Shown here piece after piece: positions 9,860 to 19,582 of a DNA stretch of 64,000 nucleotides (the stretch's first letter is position 1; each line of letters starts with the position of its first letter). Source of the DNA: Diphasiastrum complanatum (Eukaryota > Streptophyta > Lycopodiopsida > Lycopodiales > Lycopodiaceae); the NCBI GenBank assembly GCA_029204225.1, contig CM055112.1, forward strand, positions 2,020,346 to 2,084,345, read 5' to 3'. A model generated the notes under the pieces. The model searched no databases. It was not told where the DNA came from and saw only the letters and a list, made by a program, of their open reading frames with translations. The position numbers and the translations under genes are program-made.

Positions 9860-10465
9860 AATATAGATCCACTGTCAATATCAAGGACCTGTAGGCCCTT
9901 CACTCTGCTGGATAACCATTCGTAACCTTTTCATAAGGGTTGAATTTTGAGGCACTGATCTGATCAGCAATTTTAAGGCATTGCCCCTGATTCTCTACTT
10001 CCTATGCCAACCTTTATTTGAACGGGAGAGCTAACCTTTATTCAAACTGGAGAGTTCCAATCTACTTCTAAAGACTGAACAAATCCACAAACAAACACAA
10101 TAAAAATCAAGCCAGAAAAGCAAAGATAAAGCTCTAGTTCGTTGCAAAGCCCGCATGACCTCATAGCAATTCAAGCAAAAACTTCTATTAAGTTGAAAAT
10201 ATTCTCATATTCTCTTTAAAACCGTGAGAAAAACACAATAGCAACTAATCTTCCATCCCTCGATTCATATAATGTTGTAATTAGTGCATTTTAGCAATTG
10301 TACTAACATAATTTGACACCAAATGTCATGTTATATGAATGGGAGTAAAATATCGATAAGGAATGTTAATAATCTCTGGTTAGAAAGATATGTAGTCAGT
10401 GCTTCAACCGATTTGCTACCTATTATACAGAATCTCAAAAGGAAAGGGACGTGCGTTCAACTTAC
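9860..10465. other. Anonymous DNA, possibly intronic
   Basis: No retrotransposon coding or LTR similarity is visible. If the exon candidate next to it is real, this would be downstream intron on the minus strand. Nothing else can be supported. Confidence 0.4.
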
Positions 10466-10676
10466 AGTGATGAAGTTGCCTGTATTTTGGTCTTCGGCGT
10501 GATGATAATTATTGAAGCTTCTTCCAAGACTTAAATCTGATTCAGCAACGGTGCTAGTCTCTACCTTTTTAACACCCGTAGAAACCGAGCCTTCGACTGG
10601 TGATTCTTTTCTGCATAGTCCCGCAGGCGGCAGGTCCTCCGGAGGATGAGATTTATGCGGTAGCAAAACAGGGGCC
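10466..10676 (-). CDS. Candidate host-gene internal exon (unknown protein)
   Basis: On the minus strand a 211 bp stretch is open in one frame for about 70 codons. It is bounded by an AG acceptor (ATCTAG, just above 10676) and a consensus donor GTAAGT (plus-strand ACTTAC at 10460-10465). An in-frame stop lies four codons upstream of the acceptor and another just beyond the donor, so the open frame fits the exon limits. The product is hydrophilic (PPEDLPPAGLCRKESPVEG, then HHAEDQNTGNF) with no domain I recognise. It has more GC than its flanks. There is no start codon, and no other exon could be found. It could be chance. Confidence 0.3.
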
Positions 10677-10802
10677 CTAGATGCTGACTACTCACTCCAC
10701 GTCCCATATCTGCCTGGTGAGCTTTGTCTAGTCCTCCGCTACACTGAAAATCTTATGCAAAAACATAATATAAGCACTACTTGCCGCATGTGGAAACGAA
10801 AA

Positions 10803-11094
10803 GAAATTTTAAAAGCTTAAATCGAAGAAAAGGCTCTGTAAAGTCTTGAAATACTGGTGACTTTTGCAAATGTCATTGAGAAACGTCTAATAAAGTAGGA
10901 GAAGCTTGAACTTATGGAAACTAAAGCAGCCGGAACGCTCATAAGCCACTACTAGCAGTCTAAGAAATATTTCAAGCTTCAATCGAAGGAGGACTCTAGA
11001 AAGTGTTCAAATATTGATAAGTTTTTTCAAATGCTATTAATAAACATCTAGCAAAAGCAGGAGAAGCTTAATATGACGGAAGCAAATGCAGCAC
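10803..11094. repeat. Diverged tandem duplication, period about 161 bp
   Basis: Blocks at 10,803-10,932 recur in order at 10,964-11,094. These include AAGCTTAAATCGAAG against AAGCTTCAATCGAAG, a CTTTTGCAAATG/TTTTTCAAATG block, ACGTCTA/ACATCTA, and AGGAGAAGCTT. It lies next to the exon candidate and a SINE, so it may be intron sequence. No coding is seen. Confidence 0.65.
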
Positions 11095-11099
11095 AAGCT

Positions 11100-11215
11100 T
11101 AACTTACAAAAATGCTTCTTGGCTTCCAAGGGGAGGCTCGAACCTGGGACCAAAGAAACTTTGGATGCCAAGCCAACCAACTGAGCCAACCCCGTTGGTA
11201 TAACTTACAAAAATG
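11100..11215 (-). mobile_element. Short tRNA-derived SINE with 15 bp target duplication
   Basis: An 86 bp insert (11,115-11,200) is flanked by perfect 15 bp direct repeats TAACTTACAAAAATG (11,100-11,114 and 11,201-11,215). Read on the minus strand it contains TGGCTCAGTTGG (11,177-11,188), a good RNA polymerase III A box. It then has GGTTCGAGCC (11,135-11,144), a good B box, at tRNA-like distance. The long duplication is typical of LINE-mediated insertion. It does not fold into a complete acceptor stem, so it is not a tRNA gene. No poly(A) tail or LINE-like 3' region is present, making it unusually short. Confidence 0.8.
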
Positions 11216-11373
11216 GCATCTAGGTAGCAGTAAACAGAGAGGAACCCTCATAATAAAACCAAAACCGCTGGGATTCAACCGCTGTCACATGCAAAAGGTT
11301 CTAAGATGTTACATCCAAGAGTTGTTTCATATAAACTACTGCATTATAACAACAAATCAAAGAGAATGATACC

Positions 11374-11455
11374 TACCTTTCGAAACAAAACAGAAAGCGT
11401 AATGCTTATCTTTTGAAACAAGGAAGAAAGCATAATACTTACCTTTTGAAAATGT
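11374..11455. repeat. 33 bp repeat, about 2.5 copies
   Basis: ACCTTTCGAAACAAAACAG, ATCTTTTGAAACAAGGAAG and ACCTTTTGAAA start at about 11,375, 11,408 and 11,441. AAAGCGTAATGCTT or AAAGCATAATACTT lies between them. It is local and joins the Copia-A-type LTR fragment. Confidence 0.65.
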
Positions 11456-11458
11456 GCT

Positions 11459-11774
11459 ATACATGGTCCTCTTTGGCTTCTACTACTCATTGGTGCACTA
11501 TCTTGGTGATATCTTGCAATCTTGTGTGTAGAATGCTCATATTTTGCTATTTTCGGTTCCACACATGTGAAATACAATAGGTTACTGTAATTGTATGGAC
11601 AGCAAACATATTTTATGTTTTGGTTCATGTTTGATCAGTATCTCTTAGAGTTTGCATCTCATTTTGTATGTAGATGCTGATTTTTTTACATTGGCAGGAT
11701 TGTTGGTTTGCTCCTTATTGTAACCAAAGATCAGGGACATGGATTGGATCTTGAATGATCTAAAATCCTTCACA
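11459..11774 (+). repeat. Right half of a Copia-A-type LTR
   Basis: From TACATGGTCCTCTTTGG to AATCCTTCACA this tracks the right half of the LTR at 31,128-31,780 almost word for word. Shared words include CATTGGTGCACTATCTTG, TTTGCATCTCATTTTGTATG and GGATTGTTGGTTTGCTCC. It includes CACACATGTG at 11,560-11,569. The left half with the TATA box is missing and no primer site follows. Confidence 0.88.
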
Positions 11775-11895
11775 CTAGCCACCTACTTGGCATGACTCTA
11801 GGAAAGAGGCTAGGGTTGCAAATTAGAGCAAGAAAGCCAAGTTAACTTCCTTATTACATGTTGTAAATTCACCTAACTTTACAAAGAAATCATCC
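11775..11895 (+). repeat. Dispersed repeat shared with 960-1135
   Basis: See the copy at 960-1135. Here the block leads straight into Copia-1 gag/protease sequence. Confidence 0.55.
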
Positions 11896-12175
11896 TTGAT
11901 GGTGTCCAACTCATCATCATCATCCAAGTGCAACCCCAATGATTTTTGGTGGATTGATAGTGGGGCTAGCTCCCACATGACTTTCCAAAAGGACTATTTC
12001 TCCACTTTACTCTCTTATAATGATGTAAAAAGATCTATCTTTACAACTAGTGATCAAGAGTGTAGAATAAGTGGTATTGGAACCATTCCATTGTATGTTG
12101 GATCATCCAAAAGGAATTAAAATATCCTAATGGCCTAGATGTACCATTTAAGCATGGAGTTTGTTCCATCCTTAA
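11896..12175 (+). pseudogene. Copia-1 protease fragment, left of gypsy-1
   Basis: The frame contains NDFWWIDSGASSHMTFQKDY (Asp codon near 11,956). It continues with ECRISGIGTIPLYV, stops at 12,118, and remains recognisable as protease-like text (FVPSL) to about 12,172. There the gypsy-1 5' LTR begins. The same Copia family continues at 24,160 on the other side of gypsy-1, but the segment between protease and integrase is missing. Either a deletion accompanied the insertion or the host was already deleted. Confidence 0.85.
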
Positions 12176-12177
12176 GA

Positions 12178-13222
12178 ATGATGCCAAATGTCGAGCCAAG
12201 CTGAAGACACAAGTTATCTCTCACCCATGACCGAGGAGGTCTCAGAAGGAGGAGAGCAGAAGAAGCAGAGAGCCGAGCATGAGAGCCGAGGAAGTACTAG
12301 CTAGGAAGACAATGAGTTACCTATGTGAGCCTACATGGTGTATCCCAAAGAAGGAATGACCATGTAGGAGCTAGTCATATTTCCTAGGCTTTGTAAATAA
12401 ATGTAGACCCCCCTTAAATTAGTTAGAGTGAGCCACCTTTTGATGGAGACCCTTAGTGGAAGGGCAAATTCCACATGTAGTTTCTAATTTGGTGGAATTG
12501 CCACTTGGGCTTCACATGGGCAGCCTTCTTACTTATTTAAGGGCTCCCCTCTCTTGTGAGGGAGCTTTTGAATGTATTGTCAAGTTCTCTTGAACAAATA
12601 AAGAGGATCCTCCATGAGTTCTTGATGATTGCTAAGCTCCTTATTCATGGCAATGTTCTTGAGTGAAATTTCTATGAGCATGCTTGAATTCCTTGCATTG
12701 TGGATTAACTAGTTTCTTGTTTTCTAGTTTCTTGCTTAGTTGTGGTTTAAAATTCACTTCTTGTTTATAGAATAAGGTAGAAATCAACATTCAAGTAAAC
12801 TAAATAGGCTAGAATAGTGGTGTAGATCTTGCATACTCTCTTACTTTCCAGTTCTTGATTGTTCTTGGGCATTCTAAGCATCAAGAAATGAGTGTTTCTT
12901 GATTCTTCAACTATCAAATGTTGTTAGGAATCTAGTTTCTTGTTTCTTGTTCAGTGGTTAATCTTGTTCTTGATTGATTTCTGATTCAGAGATAGTGGTA
13001 GGTCTGCTCCCTGTTCCAAAACGTTGATCCTCTTGAGCCAAAGATGGTTACATGGTTGGTTTCTGCATGTAGTTGAGCATCAGAACTGTGTCTCCCACTG
13101 ATAGGCTAGAAAATCCATGTTGAAATAGGCTCTGTTTGTAACTGTTCTAATAAGAAAAAAACCATAAAGAACCGTAACTAAAGAAGAGGTAAAGAAATCA
13201 AAGAATCGTGTTCACAGATTCA
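12178..13222 (+). repeat. 5' LTR of gypsy-1
   Basis: It matches 23,150-24,158 almost throughout. Shared words include GAGCCAAGCT, CACAAGTTATCTCTCACCC, GACCGAGGAGGTCTC and CCAAAGATGGTTACATGG. The first bases (TGTTAGCAG in the 3' copy) are missing and a 13 bp indel lies near 12,280. TTATTTAAG near 12,533 is the likely TATA element. It ends at AGATTCA and is followed by the 25 bp array, not by a recognisable primer site. Confidence 0.88.
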
Positions 13223-13760
13223 CCTCTCGACCGAGCCACTACTTCAATATCCTGACATGTCCTGAGTTTCACCTCAACCGATGTTCATCGTTCAAATCTC
13301 AACCGAAGGCCACAGTCAGATCTCAATCGACGTCTTCTATTGACATCTCAACCAACGACCTACTTCAATCTCGACCGACAGCCTCCGTCCCACTCTCGAC
13401 CGACGCTCTCATGACAGATCTCGACCGACAACCTCATGTCAGATCTCGACCGACAGCCTCCGTCCCACTCTGGACCGATACTCTCGCGACAGATCTTGAC
13501 CAACAACCTCGTGTCAGATATCGACTAACAGCCTTCGTCCCACTCTCGACCGATGCTCTTGAGATAGATCTCGACTGACAACCTCATGTCAGATCTTGAT
13601 CGACAGCCTCCGTCCCAATCTCAACTGATGACCTCACATCAAAACTCAACCGATGACCTCGCATCAGCACTCAACCGACAACCTCGCATCAGATCTTGAC
13701 CGACGACCTCGCGTCAGCTCTCGACCGACACCCTTGCGTCAGTTCTCAATCGACGAATAC
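13223..13760 (+). repeat. Minisatellite array 1 of gypsy-1 (25 bp unit, TCTCGACCGA core)
   Basis: Starts of TCTCGACCGA-like cores recur at 25 bp intervals, with variants at the second half (ACAACCTCATGTCAGA, ACAGCCTCCGTCCCAC, ACGCTCTCATGACAGA). These alternate to give a 75 bp higher-order unit in the middle. The array sits between the 5' LTR and gag, where the leader should be. The core matches the arrays at 18,551 and 19,386. Confidence 0.85.
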
Positions 13761-13886
13761 TCTCAACTCTCAACCGATCCTTAATACGTCCAGTCCATAT
13801 ACAAATTCTACACCATGGGAACCACATCCAACCATAGAGAATAAATTCACCAATTTACACAATCCTACAATACTCTACAAGTTATT

Positions 13887-15062
13887 ATGGATCGCTCTTA
13901 CGATTCAAATTCTACAGAGGACTATCCACCAGAGATGGTCTCTCCATCCACCGAACAAGCTCGATTTAACAGAAATTCCCAGATGAAATCCCAAATCCAA
14001 GAGCCATCCACCAACCCATTTGACAGATGGGAACCCATGCGTTATGAAGCTCCATATGACCGACTACATTTTCATGCTGCCGAATCTTCACATGCACGAG
14101 CTCACTTAAATGGAGCTTTTGCGAATAATGTTCCACGTACTGAAAAACGTTCCCCAAAGCTAGATTTACCTAAGTACGATGGTAACACTGAGCCTCAAAG
14201 ATTTCTTCAAGTCTTTGAGAACGCATGTGACATCTATGGAGAGACATCACCGGAAGCCATGGTACAGCTCTTTTCGATGACCATGATCGATCGTGCACGA
14301 GAGTGGTTTTTTAACCTGGATCGTGAAGATAAACATGACTGGTCACTCTTGAAGGAGGCCTTTATCAAATGCTTCAAGCCATTTCGCTTGATAGAAAGTC
14401 CTTTTGTCAAGCTAAGTATCATCAAAATGACGGAAGACAAGAAAGTACGTGACTATATTGAACGATTTAAAAGATTTAAAAGTCAGGTACAAGAACAACC
14501 CACTGAGTCTATGCTCATAATTTGGTTCCTCGTTGGACTCCCACGATGGATACGATGTGAACTTCGTTCCAATGATGAATATACATCATTGAAATAAGCC
14601 ATGTCTGATGCCATTCGAGAGGAAGATGAGGGCTCTGATGTCGATGAACCATGTGAACGGAGAGCACATCGTGCTGTCCAAGAAGCTCGACCAAATGACG
14701 AAACTCGAGAACAGTTGTGGAAAACACAGATGGAGTTGCTTAACCAGCAACACCAACAACAGATGGAGAAACTCACAAAAGAGTTTCAAAACACTCTTAA
14801 GTCTATCCAGAGTTCAATGCCGGGTCAGTTACCCACTGGCCAAATCCACCATAGACGAGAGAACACATGGTGCCCTCACTGTCGAGGTGCACACACTGGC
14901 AATGAGTGCACTTCATACCAACCGGTCCCAAATACTTCCTTGATCAAATGTGAAATCTGCGACTTTATGGGACATACCTCTCTTTATTGCTATGATATCG
15001 ACGACGATCTGCTAAGTGAGGCACCAACACCGTCCACTCCAAAACAACAAAAACCTCGGTAA
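13887..15062 (+). pseudogene. gag of gypsy-1
   Basis: The frame runs 391 codons with one in-frame stop (14,595-14,597). Residues about 90-215 carry the retrotransposon Gag core (KLDLPKYDGNTEPQRFLQVF, then AREWFFNL, then LLKEAFIKCF). This is the capsid-like part that packages element RNA. A glutamine-rich helical stretch follows. Two zinc knuckles come next: CPHCRGAHTGNEC, with only three residues before the histidine, and CEICDFMGHTSLYC, a canonical CX2CX4HX4C. The ATG at 13,887 is the first in frame. Apart from the stop it is well preserved. Confidence 0.88.
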
Positions 15063-15507
15063 AAAAAAAACTAAAGTTATTGATACAAAATTAACCAAGC
15101 GTCAAAAATAGATGCGTGAGAAGCTTAAACAAACGATCAAGCCCTTTTCCAAAGGGACAGAAACCAAACAATCCGACCAAGTTTCCACATCCGGTAGTGA
15201 ATCAACTTAGATGATTTTCAAAGTCCCAGAAAATTTTGTGGGCCCACCATTTGATCTTCCACAGAAGTTCAAAGACTTTACACTAGATGACATTGTTATC
15301 CAGTTACCACAGCCACATCAGGAGCCTATGCCAAATTCCAACTCCTTTGAAGGACCTGCTAAGACCATTCCGCTAAACCTTAAAGATCCTGATGAGGAGA
15401 TAGATCAAATAGTTCATGTTGGTGCACATTTGTCATCAACCCAACTTGATGATATGGAAATATGACTTCACAAATACAGGGATGTATTTGCATGGAATTA
15501 TACAAAA
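15063..15507 (+). pseudogene. gypsy-1 gag-pol linker, no protease motif
   Basis: A frame interrupted by stops near 15,108, 15,208 and 15,463 carries FKDFTLDDIVIQLPQPHQEP and IVHVGAHLSS, then leads into reverse transcriptase. The same blocks (TYTLDDVVI, VFEGPV, IVHVGEQL) precede RT in gypsy-2, so this linker is a family character. An aspartic protease with DTG or DSG is expected here and is not seen in any frame of the linker. Confidence 0.75.
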
Positions 15508-16909
15508 ATGAAAGGAATCTCACCTGAAATAGTCGTCCATAGAATTCCTTTAGAAGACAATGCTAAGCCTGTTAGGGCTAAACCTTATCGATCTAACCCT
15601 GTCTATCGTGAGAGGATCGATGAGGATATTAAGAAATTGCTGGATGTTGGCTTCATTTATGAAGTTCAACATACTAATTGGGTATCGCCCATTGTGGTTT
15701 TGCCCAAGAAAAATGGCAAGCTTCGTATCTGTGTTGACCTCAAGAATCTTAATGCGGTTACGAAGAAAGACCATTTTCCCTTGCCTTTAACGACCCAAAT
15801 ATTAGAGGAAATGGCAGGAGCTAAAGCTTTCAGCTTCTTGGATGGCTTCAACGGTTATTTTCTTGTTCAAATAGCCCTTGAAGATAAACATAAAATGGCC
15901 TTTGCCATAGAGAACAGGGTATATGCTTATAATGTTATGCCTTTTGGCTTATGCATCGCCCCTTCAACGTTCCAAAGGGTCATGCAACTGGCCTTTCAAG
16001 ATCTATTACATCGGATCGTGGAGATTTATCTCCACGATCTAGCTATACATTCCTCCGCAGATACACACCTTGACGCCTTGGAGAAAATCTTCATTCGCTG
16101 TCGTAGATTTGGAATCTCACTAAACCCTGATAAATGCCAAATATGGGTCACCCATGGGGTCGTACTCGGGCATATAATTTCAAAGGACGATATTTCTACC
16201 GACCCGTCAAAAATCAAGGTTATAGTGGACATGCCCTTACCTGCAACAATGAAGGAAGTATATGTCTTCCTCGGTCATACCAATTATTATCGCATCTTTA
16301 TAATCGACTATGCCGGCAAGGCACGCCTCATTTATTTAGTTGTGGTAGATCCTCGCTGGACCGAAGAACGAATTAAGGCCTTTGAGGAATTGAAAATAGC
16401 CCTCACGATGACTCCCATACTCCGCTCGCCAAATTACACGAAAGAGTTCCATGTGCATACTGACGCAAGTAAGTATGCCATTGGAGGTCTTCTTGCGCAA
16501 CCGGACGAGTATGGCAAAGACTTTCTCATACGTTTCTTGAGCAGACAACTGGTGCCTGCTGAAGTAAACTATACAACTACCGAGAGAGAAGCATTGGCGA
16601 TGGTCTACGCAGTACAACTACGACATTATTTATTAGGCCAAACATTTGCAAATCTACACAGACCATCGAGCACTTCTATATATTGTTAATAAGTCCTGTA
16701 AGACAGGACGAATAGCTCGATGGCTGCTGATTTTGGAGGAATTTAATTTCCGTGTAGTCGTTCGAAAAGGGACCCAACATTTCATGGCAGACCACCTTTC
16801 CAGACTACCAAGCGCTGAAAAAGCAACTGCACCAGTCAACGATGATCTTCCTGATGCATGCCTTTCTCAGATCGATGCTACACCCTTATGGGCTGAGGAG
16901 ATCACTTAG
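15508..16909 (+). pseudogene. gypsy-1 reverse transcriptase and RNase H
   Basis: RT would copy the element RNA into DNA. Blocks in order: NWVSPIVVLPKKNGKLRICV (fingers), FSFLDGFNGYF (first catalytic Asp), MPFGLCIAPSTFQRVM, then the YxDD site as IYLHDLAIHS. In the last, the first Asp is His (codon 16,033-16,035, residue 176). VLGHIISKDD and YVFLGHTNYYR follow. RNase H begins with FHVHTDASKYAIGGLL (catalytic Asp), then TTTEREALAMVYAV (Glu). A frameshift near 16,650 moves the rest (YTDHRALLYIVN, then HFMADHLSRL) to another frame. The YLHD change would abolish polymerase activity. Confidence 0.92.
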
Positions 16910-18165
16910 TTCCTCACAACAGGCAGACTTAAAGAAGGCCTGAGTATAAAATTTCTACTAAAAACAGCACCCTTTCAGTTAATAGCAGGACAACTTTACA
17001 AAAGGGGCATTGACGGCATTATTCGATGATGTGTTTATGAATCTGAGATACGACCGATAATATCTCAAGCTCATGAGGGCATTGGGGGTGGCCACTTTTC
17101 TGCTGAAGCCACAGCGAAGATTATCCTTCGAGCAGGATTGTGGTGGCCATCTTTGTTTAAAGACACATTTGTTGTCATCAAAGCGTGTGATGTCTGTCAA
17201 CGAGCAAAGAAAAATACCAAAGCAGACTTCACGCCACTGACTCCCATTATAGAAGGCAAAGCCTTCCATAAGTGGGGGATTGACTTTGTTGGACCAATCA
17301 GTCCAGCAGCAAAGCACACCCAAGCTCGCTACATCCTCATAGCCACAGATTACGCCACTAAGTGGGTTGAGGCTCGAGCAACGAAGGATGCCAATGCAAA
17401 AACAGTCGCACGTTTTCTTTAGAAAACATTATTACACGTTTTGGTTGTCCCATAGAGCTAGTTAGTGATCGTGGCACGCATTTTTTAAATGTTGTCATTG
17501 ATAACCTCCTACGTCATTACCTTGTTGTTCACAGAAAAAGTACACCGTACTACCCTAGATGTAATGGCCAGGCTGAATCAACTAACAAGGCGATATGTAA
17601 AATTTTGACTAAGATAGTTGAAACCAGTCGTTCTGATTGGGAAACAAAACTTTTCTCAGTTGTTTGGGCTTACCGCACCACCCCGAAGAAAGCCACTAGG
17701 TGGGTTACCCCTTTCCACTTAGTATATGGTCAAGAGACGGTAATGCCAGTAGAATTCTTAGTCCCATCATTACGAGTCATGGAAGCTTTTTCAATAGATC
17801 TCTGTGAAAAAGCTACATTCGAATAACAACTCAAAACCAGGCTATTTACGTTAGCCCAGTTATGCGAGACGAGACTAATATCTTATCACACACAACTAGT
17901 TAACAAACAACGCCAAACGGCCTGGCATGACTGTCACCTGCGCAATAAAGATCTACACTTAGGTGACCAGGTGCTTCTTTATACATCAAAGAAGCACCCC
18001 GACAAATTGAAGTTCAGAAGTGAGGGCCATACGTTATCAATAAAATCTTTCCTAATGGTGCAGTCCAATTGCAAACACCTGACAGGATACTCCTAGACAC
18101 TATCGTAAACAGTGGTCGTCTGCGATGGTATTACGAAGAGTTGTTCTTTGCTGACCCAATGCTAC
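16910..18165 (+). pseudogene. gypsy-1 integrase
   Basis: The zinc-binding domain is HEGIGGGHFS, then CDVCQRAKKN (HHCC pattern). The catalytic core shows GIDFVGP (Asp), LVSDRGTHF (Asp) and NGQAESTNK (Glu), so the DDE triad is preserved. It is split by stops near 17,029 and 17,421 and a frameshift between them. The tail has HLRNKDLHLGDQVLLY and ends near 18,165 in NSGRLRWYYEE. This corresponds to NGSRLHKYW at the end of gypsy-2 pol. There is no chromodomain, as is usual for Athila/Tat elements. Confidence 0.9.
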
Positions 18166-18550
18166 ATTCCTCTTTATTTTATTATTTTTATTTTTATTTT
18201 ATTTTATTTCCTTGCTTGTAATTCTTGTTTTGCATGCCTATTTTTCACCTACTTCCTTATTGATACTTCATACCATTACTTTGGTACTTTCTATGCATTC
18301 TCTTTTTTCTGTACATATTCATAAGTCATGGATGTTCTAGATCAACAAAGGATAGGCAACACCATAGAAAATGATTTTCACACCTAAGCCAACTCATCTC
18401 TGTCTAACTGGTATCTCAGGTATACAAACATCCCTAGGGATACACTCTTTTCATAAGAACTTCTACTCTAGGCCACAATCATATTTTTTCCCTTGAAGTT
18501 CTTCACTTGCATACAACAAATTCATTCCTTCATATTGAGGTTTTGACAAC
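18166..18550 (+). other. Spacer after gypsy-1 pol
   Basis: It opens with a T-rich tract (about 18,170-18,260) and then has no recognisable feature before the 25 bp array. Open frames here reflect low complexity. Confidence 0.5.
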
Positions 18551-18850
18551 TCTCAACCGACGGGATCCGCTTCAATCTCAACCGACGGGATCCGCTTCAA
18601 TCTCAACCGACGGGATTCGCTTCAATCTCAACCGATGGGATCTGCTTCAATCTCAACCGACGGGATCCGCTTCAATCTCAACCGACGGGATCCGCTTCAA
18701 TCTCAACCGACGGGATCCACTTCAATCTCAACCGACGAGATCCGCTTCAATTTCAATCGATGGGATCCGCTTTAATCTCAACTGACGGGATTTGTTCAAA
18801 TCTCAACCGACGGATTTTCATAAGATCTCGACCGACGTGACTTCATTAAA
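18551..18850 (+). repeat. Minisatellite array 2 of gypsy-1: twelve 25 bp units
   Basis: Units start at 18,551 and then every 25 bp to 18,826 in perfect register. The consensus begins TCTCAACCGACGGGATCC and ends CGCTTCAA. The first eight differ by few bases; the last four decay. The unit length is not a multiple of three, so the array cannot be a simple coding repeat. It lies between integrase and the 3' frame. Confidence 0.95.
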
Positions 18851-19385
18851 ATCTTGACCAACGTTACAGAGACGTCGCATCGCGCCCATGCCCACCCAAA
18901 GGTGTCCATAAATGCCATCACTTCATCCACATTCACACCTCAGCAAAGTGCGAACTCTGGAGCTCCCTGGCGACGATCCTCTGGCGATTTTCAGACTCTC
19001 CTACACGATCCTGGAGCTCTCTCATCCGCTGCATCCGTCATTGCTTCTACACCATCTCCACCCAGTTTCAGCCATCCTCGTGTGTTTCCCGTTGAGAGCG
19101 CCATCACAAATCGAAGACAAACCTAATATCGCCAATGGAGAACAAAGAATTTGAAACATTTTGCATGCTGAGTAGTGTCACACAAGCATTCAAAATGCTT
19201 CCATTACACTATAGAGCATCAACTTTTACTCTTACACACTTTTCTTTCATCCTCTCCAAACACCCGTCTTAACCAAAAGCTACTTTCTTTACATCTCTTC
19301 ATCCCTTCCGCTTAGTCACAACATATACCAACATCTTCTTTTGGAACTTCTACCTTCCATTGTTCACACCATACTTTGTTTGCCG
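18851..19385 (+). other. Spacer between gypsy-1 arrays 2 and 3
   Basis: Pyrimidine-rich on the plus strand, without a recognisable domain. It may be the start of a subgenomic leader for the 3' frame, but no promoter or splice signal can be shown. Confidence 0.4.
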
Positions 19386-19550
19386 ACACCCTCCATTCCA
19401 TCTCAGCCGATGCCCTCCATTCCATCTCAGCCGATGCCCTCCACTTATATCTCAACCGATGCCCTCCACTTCCATCTCAGCCGACACCTTTTCTGCTTCC
19501 ATCTCAACCAACACCAGATAATCCTGTCTGACATCTCAACCGTCACCCTT
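19386..19550 (+). repeat. Minisatellite array 3 of gypsy-1 (24-27 bp unit)
   Basis: About six copies of TCTCAGCCGATGCCCTCC-like units end just before the ATG of the 3' frame. The TCTCARCCGA core is the same as in arrays 1 and 2 but the second half differs. Confidence 0.8.
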
Positions 19551-19582
19551 TTCTAAGATTTTGTTTTCCTAGTTTCTTCATC

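Noticed and set aside
11115-11200. A tRNA gene on the minus strand
   Set aside because: A and B boxes are good but no acceptor stem or proper anticodon arm forms, and the block is bounded by a target duplication. Called a SINE.
14234-14789. Several minus-strand frames opposite gypsy-1 gag
   Set aside because: They are shadows of the conserved plus-strand Gag frame.
18112-18324. A hydrophobic 70-codon frame that looks like membrane segments
   Set aside because: It comes from a T-rich tract (Phe/Leu/Ile codons) after gypsy-1 pol; low complexity, no conservation.
18507-18785. A repetitive 92-codon frame across the 25 bp array
   Set aside because: A 25 bp unit gives a 25-residue repeat in all frames by chance. 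No start context or similarity; the array is noncoding.
13223-18850. Regular short repeats reminiscent of a CRISPR array
   Set aside because: Units are head to tail with no unique spacers, and the context is a plant retrotransposon.
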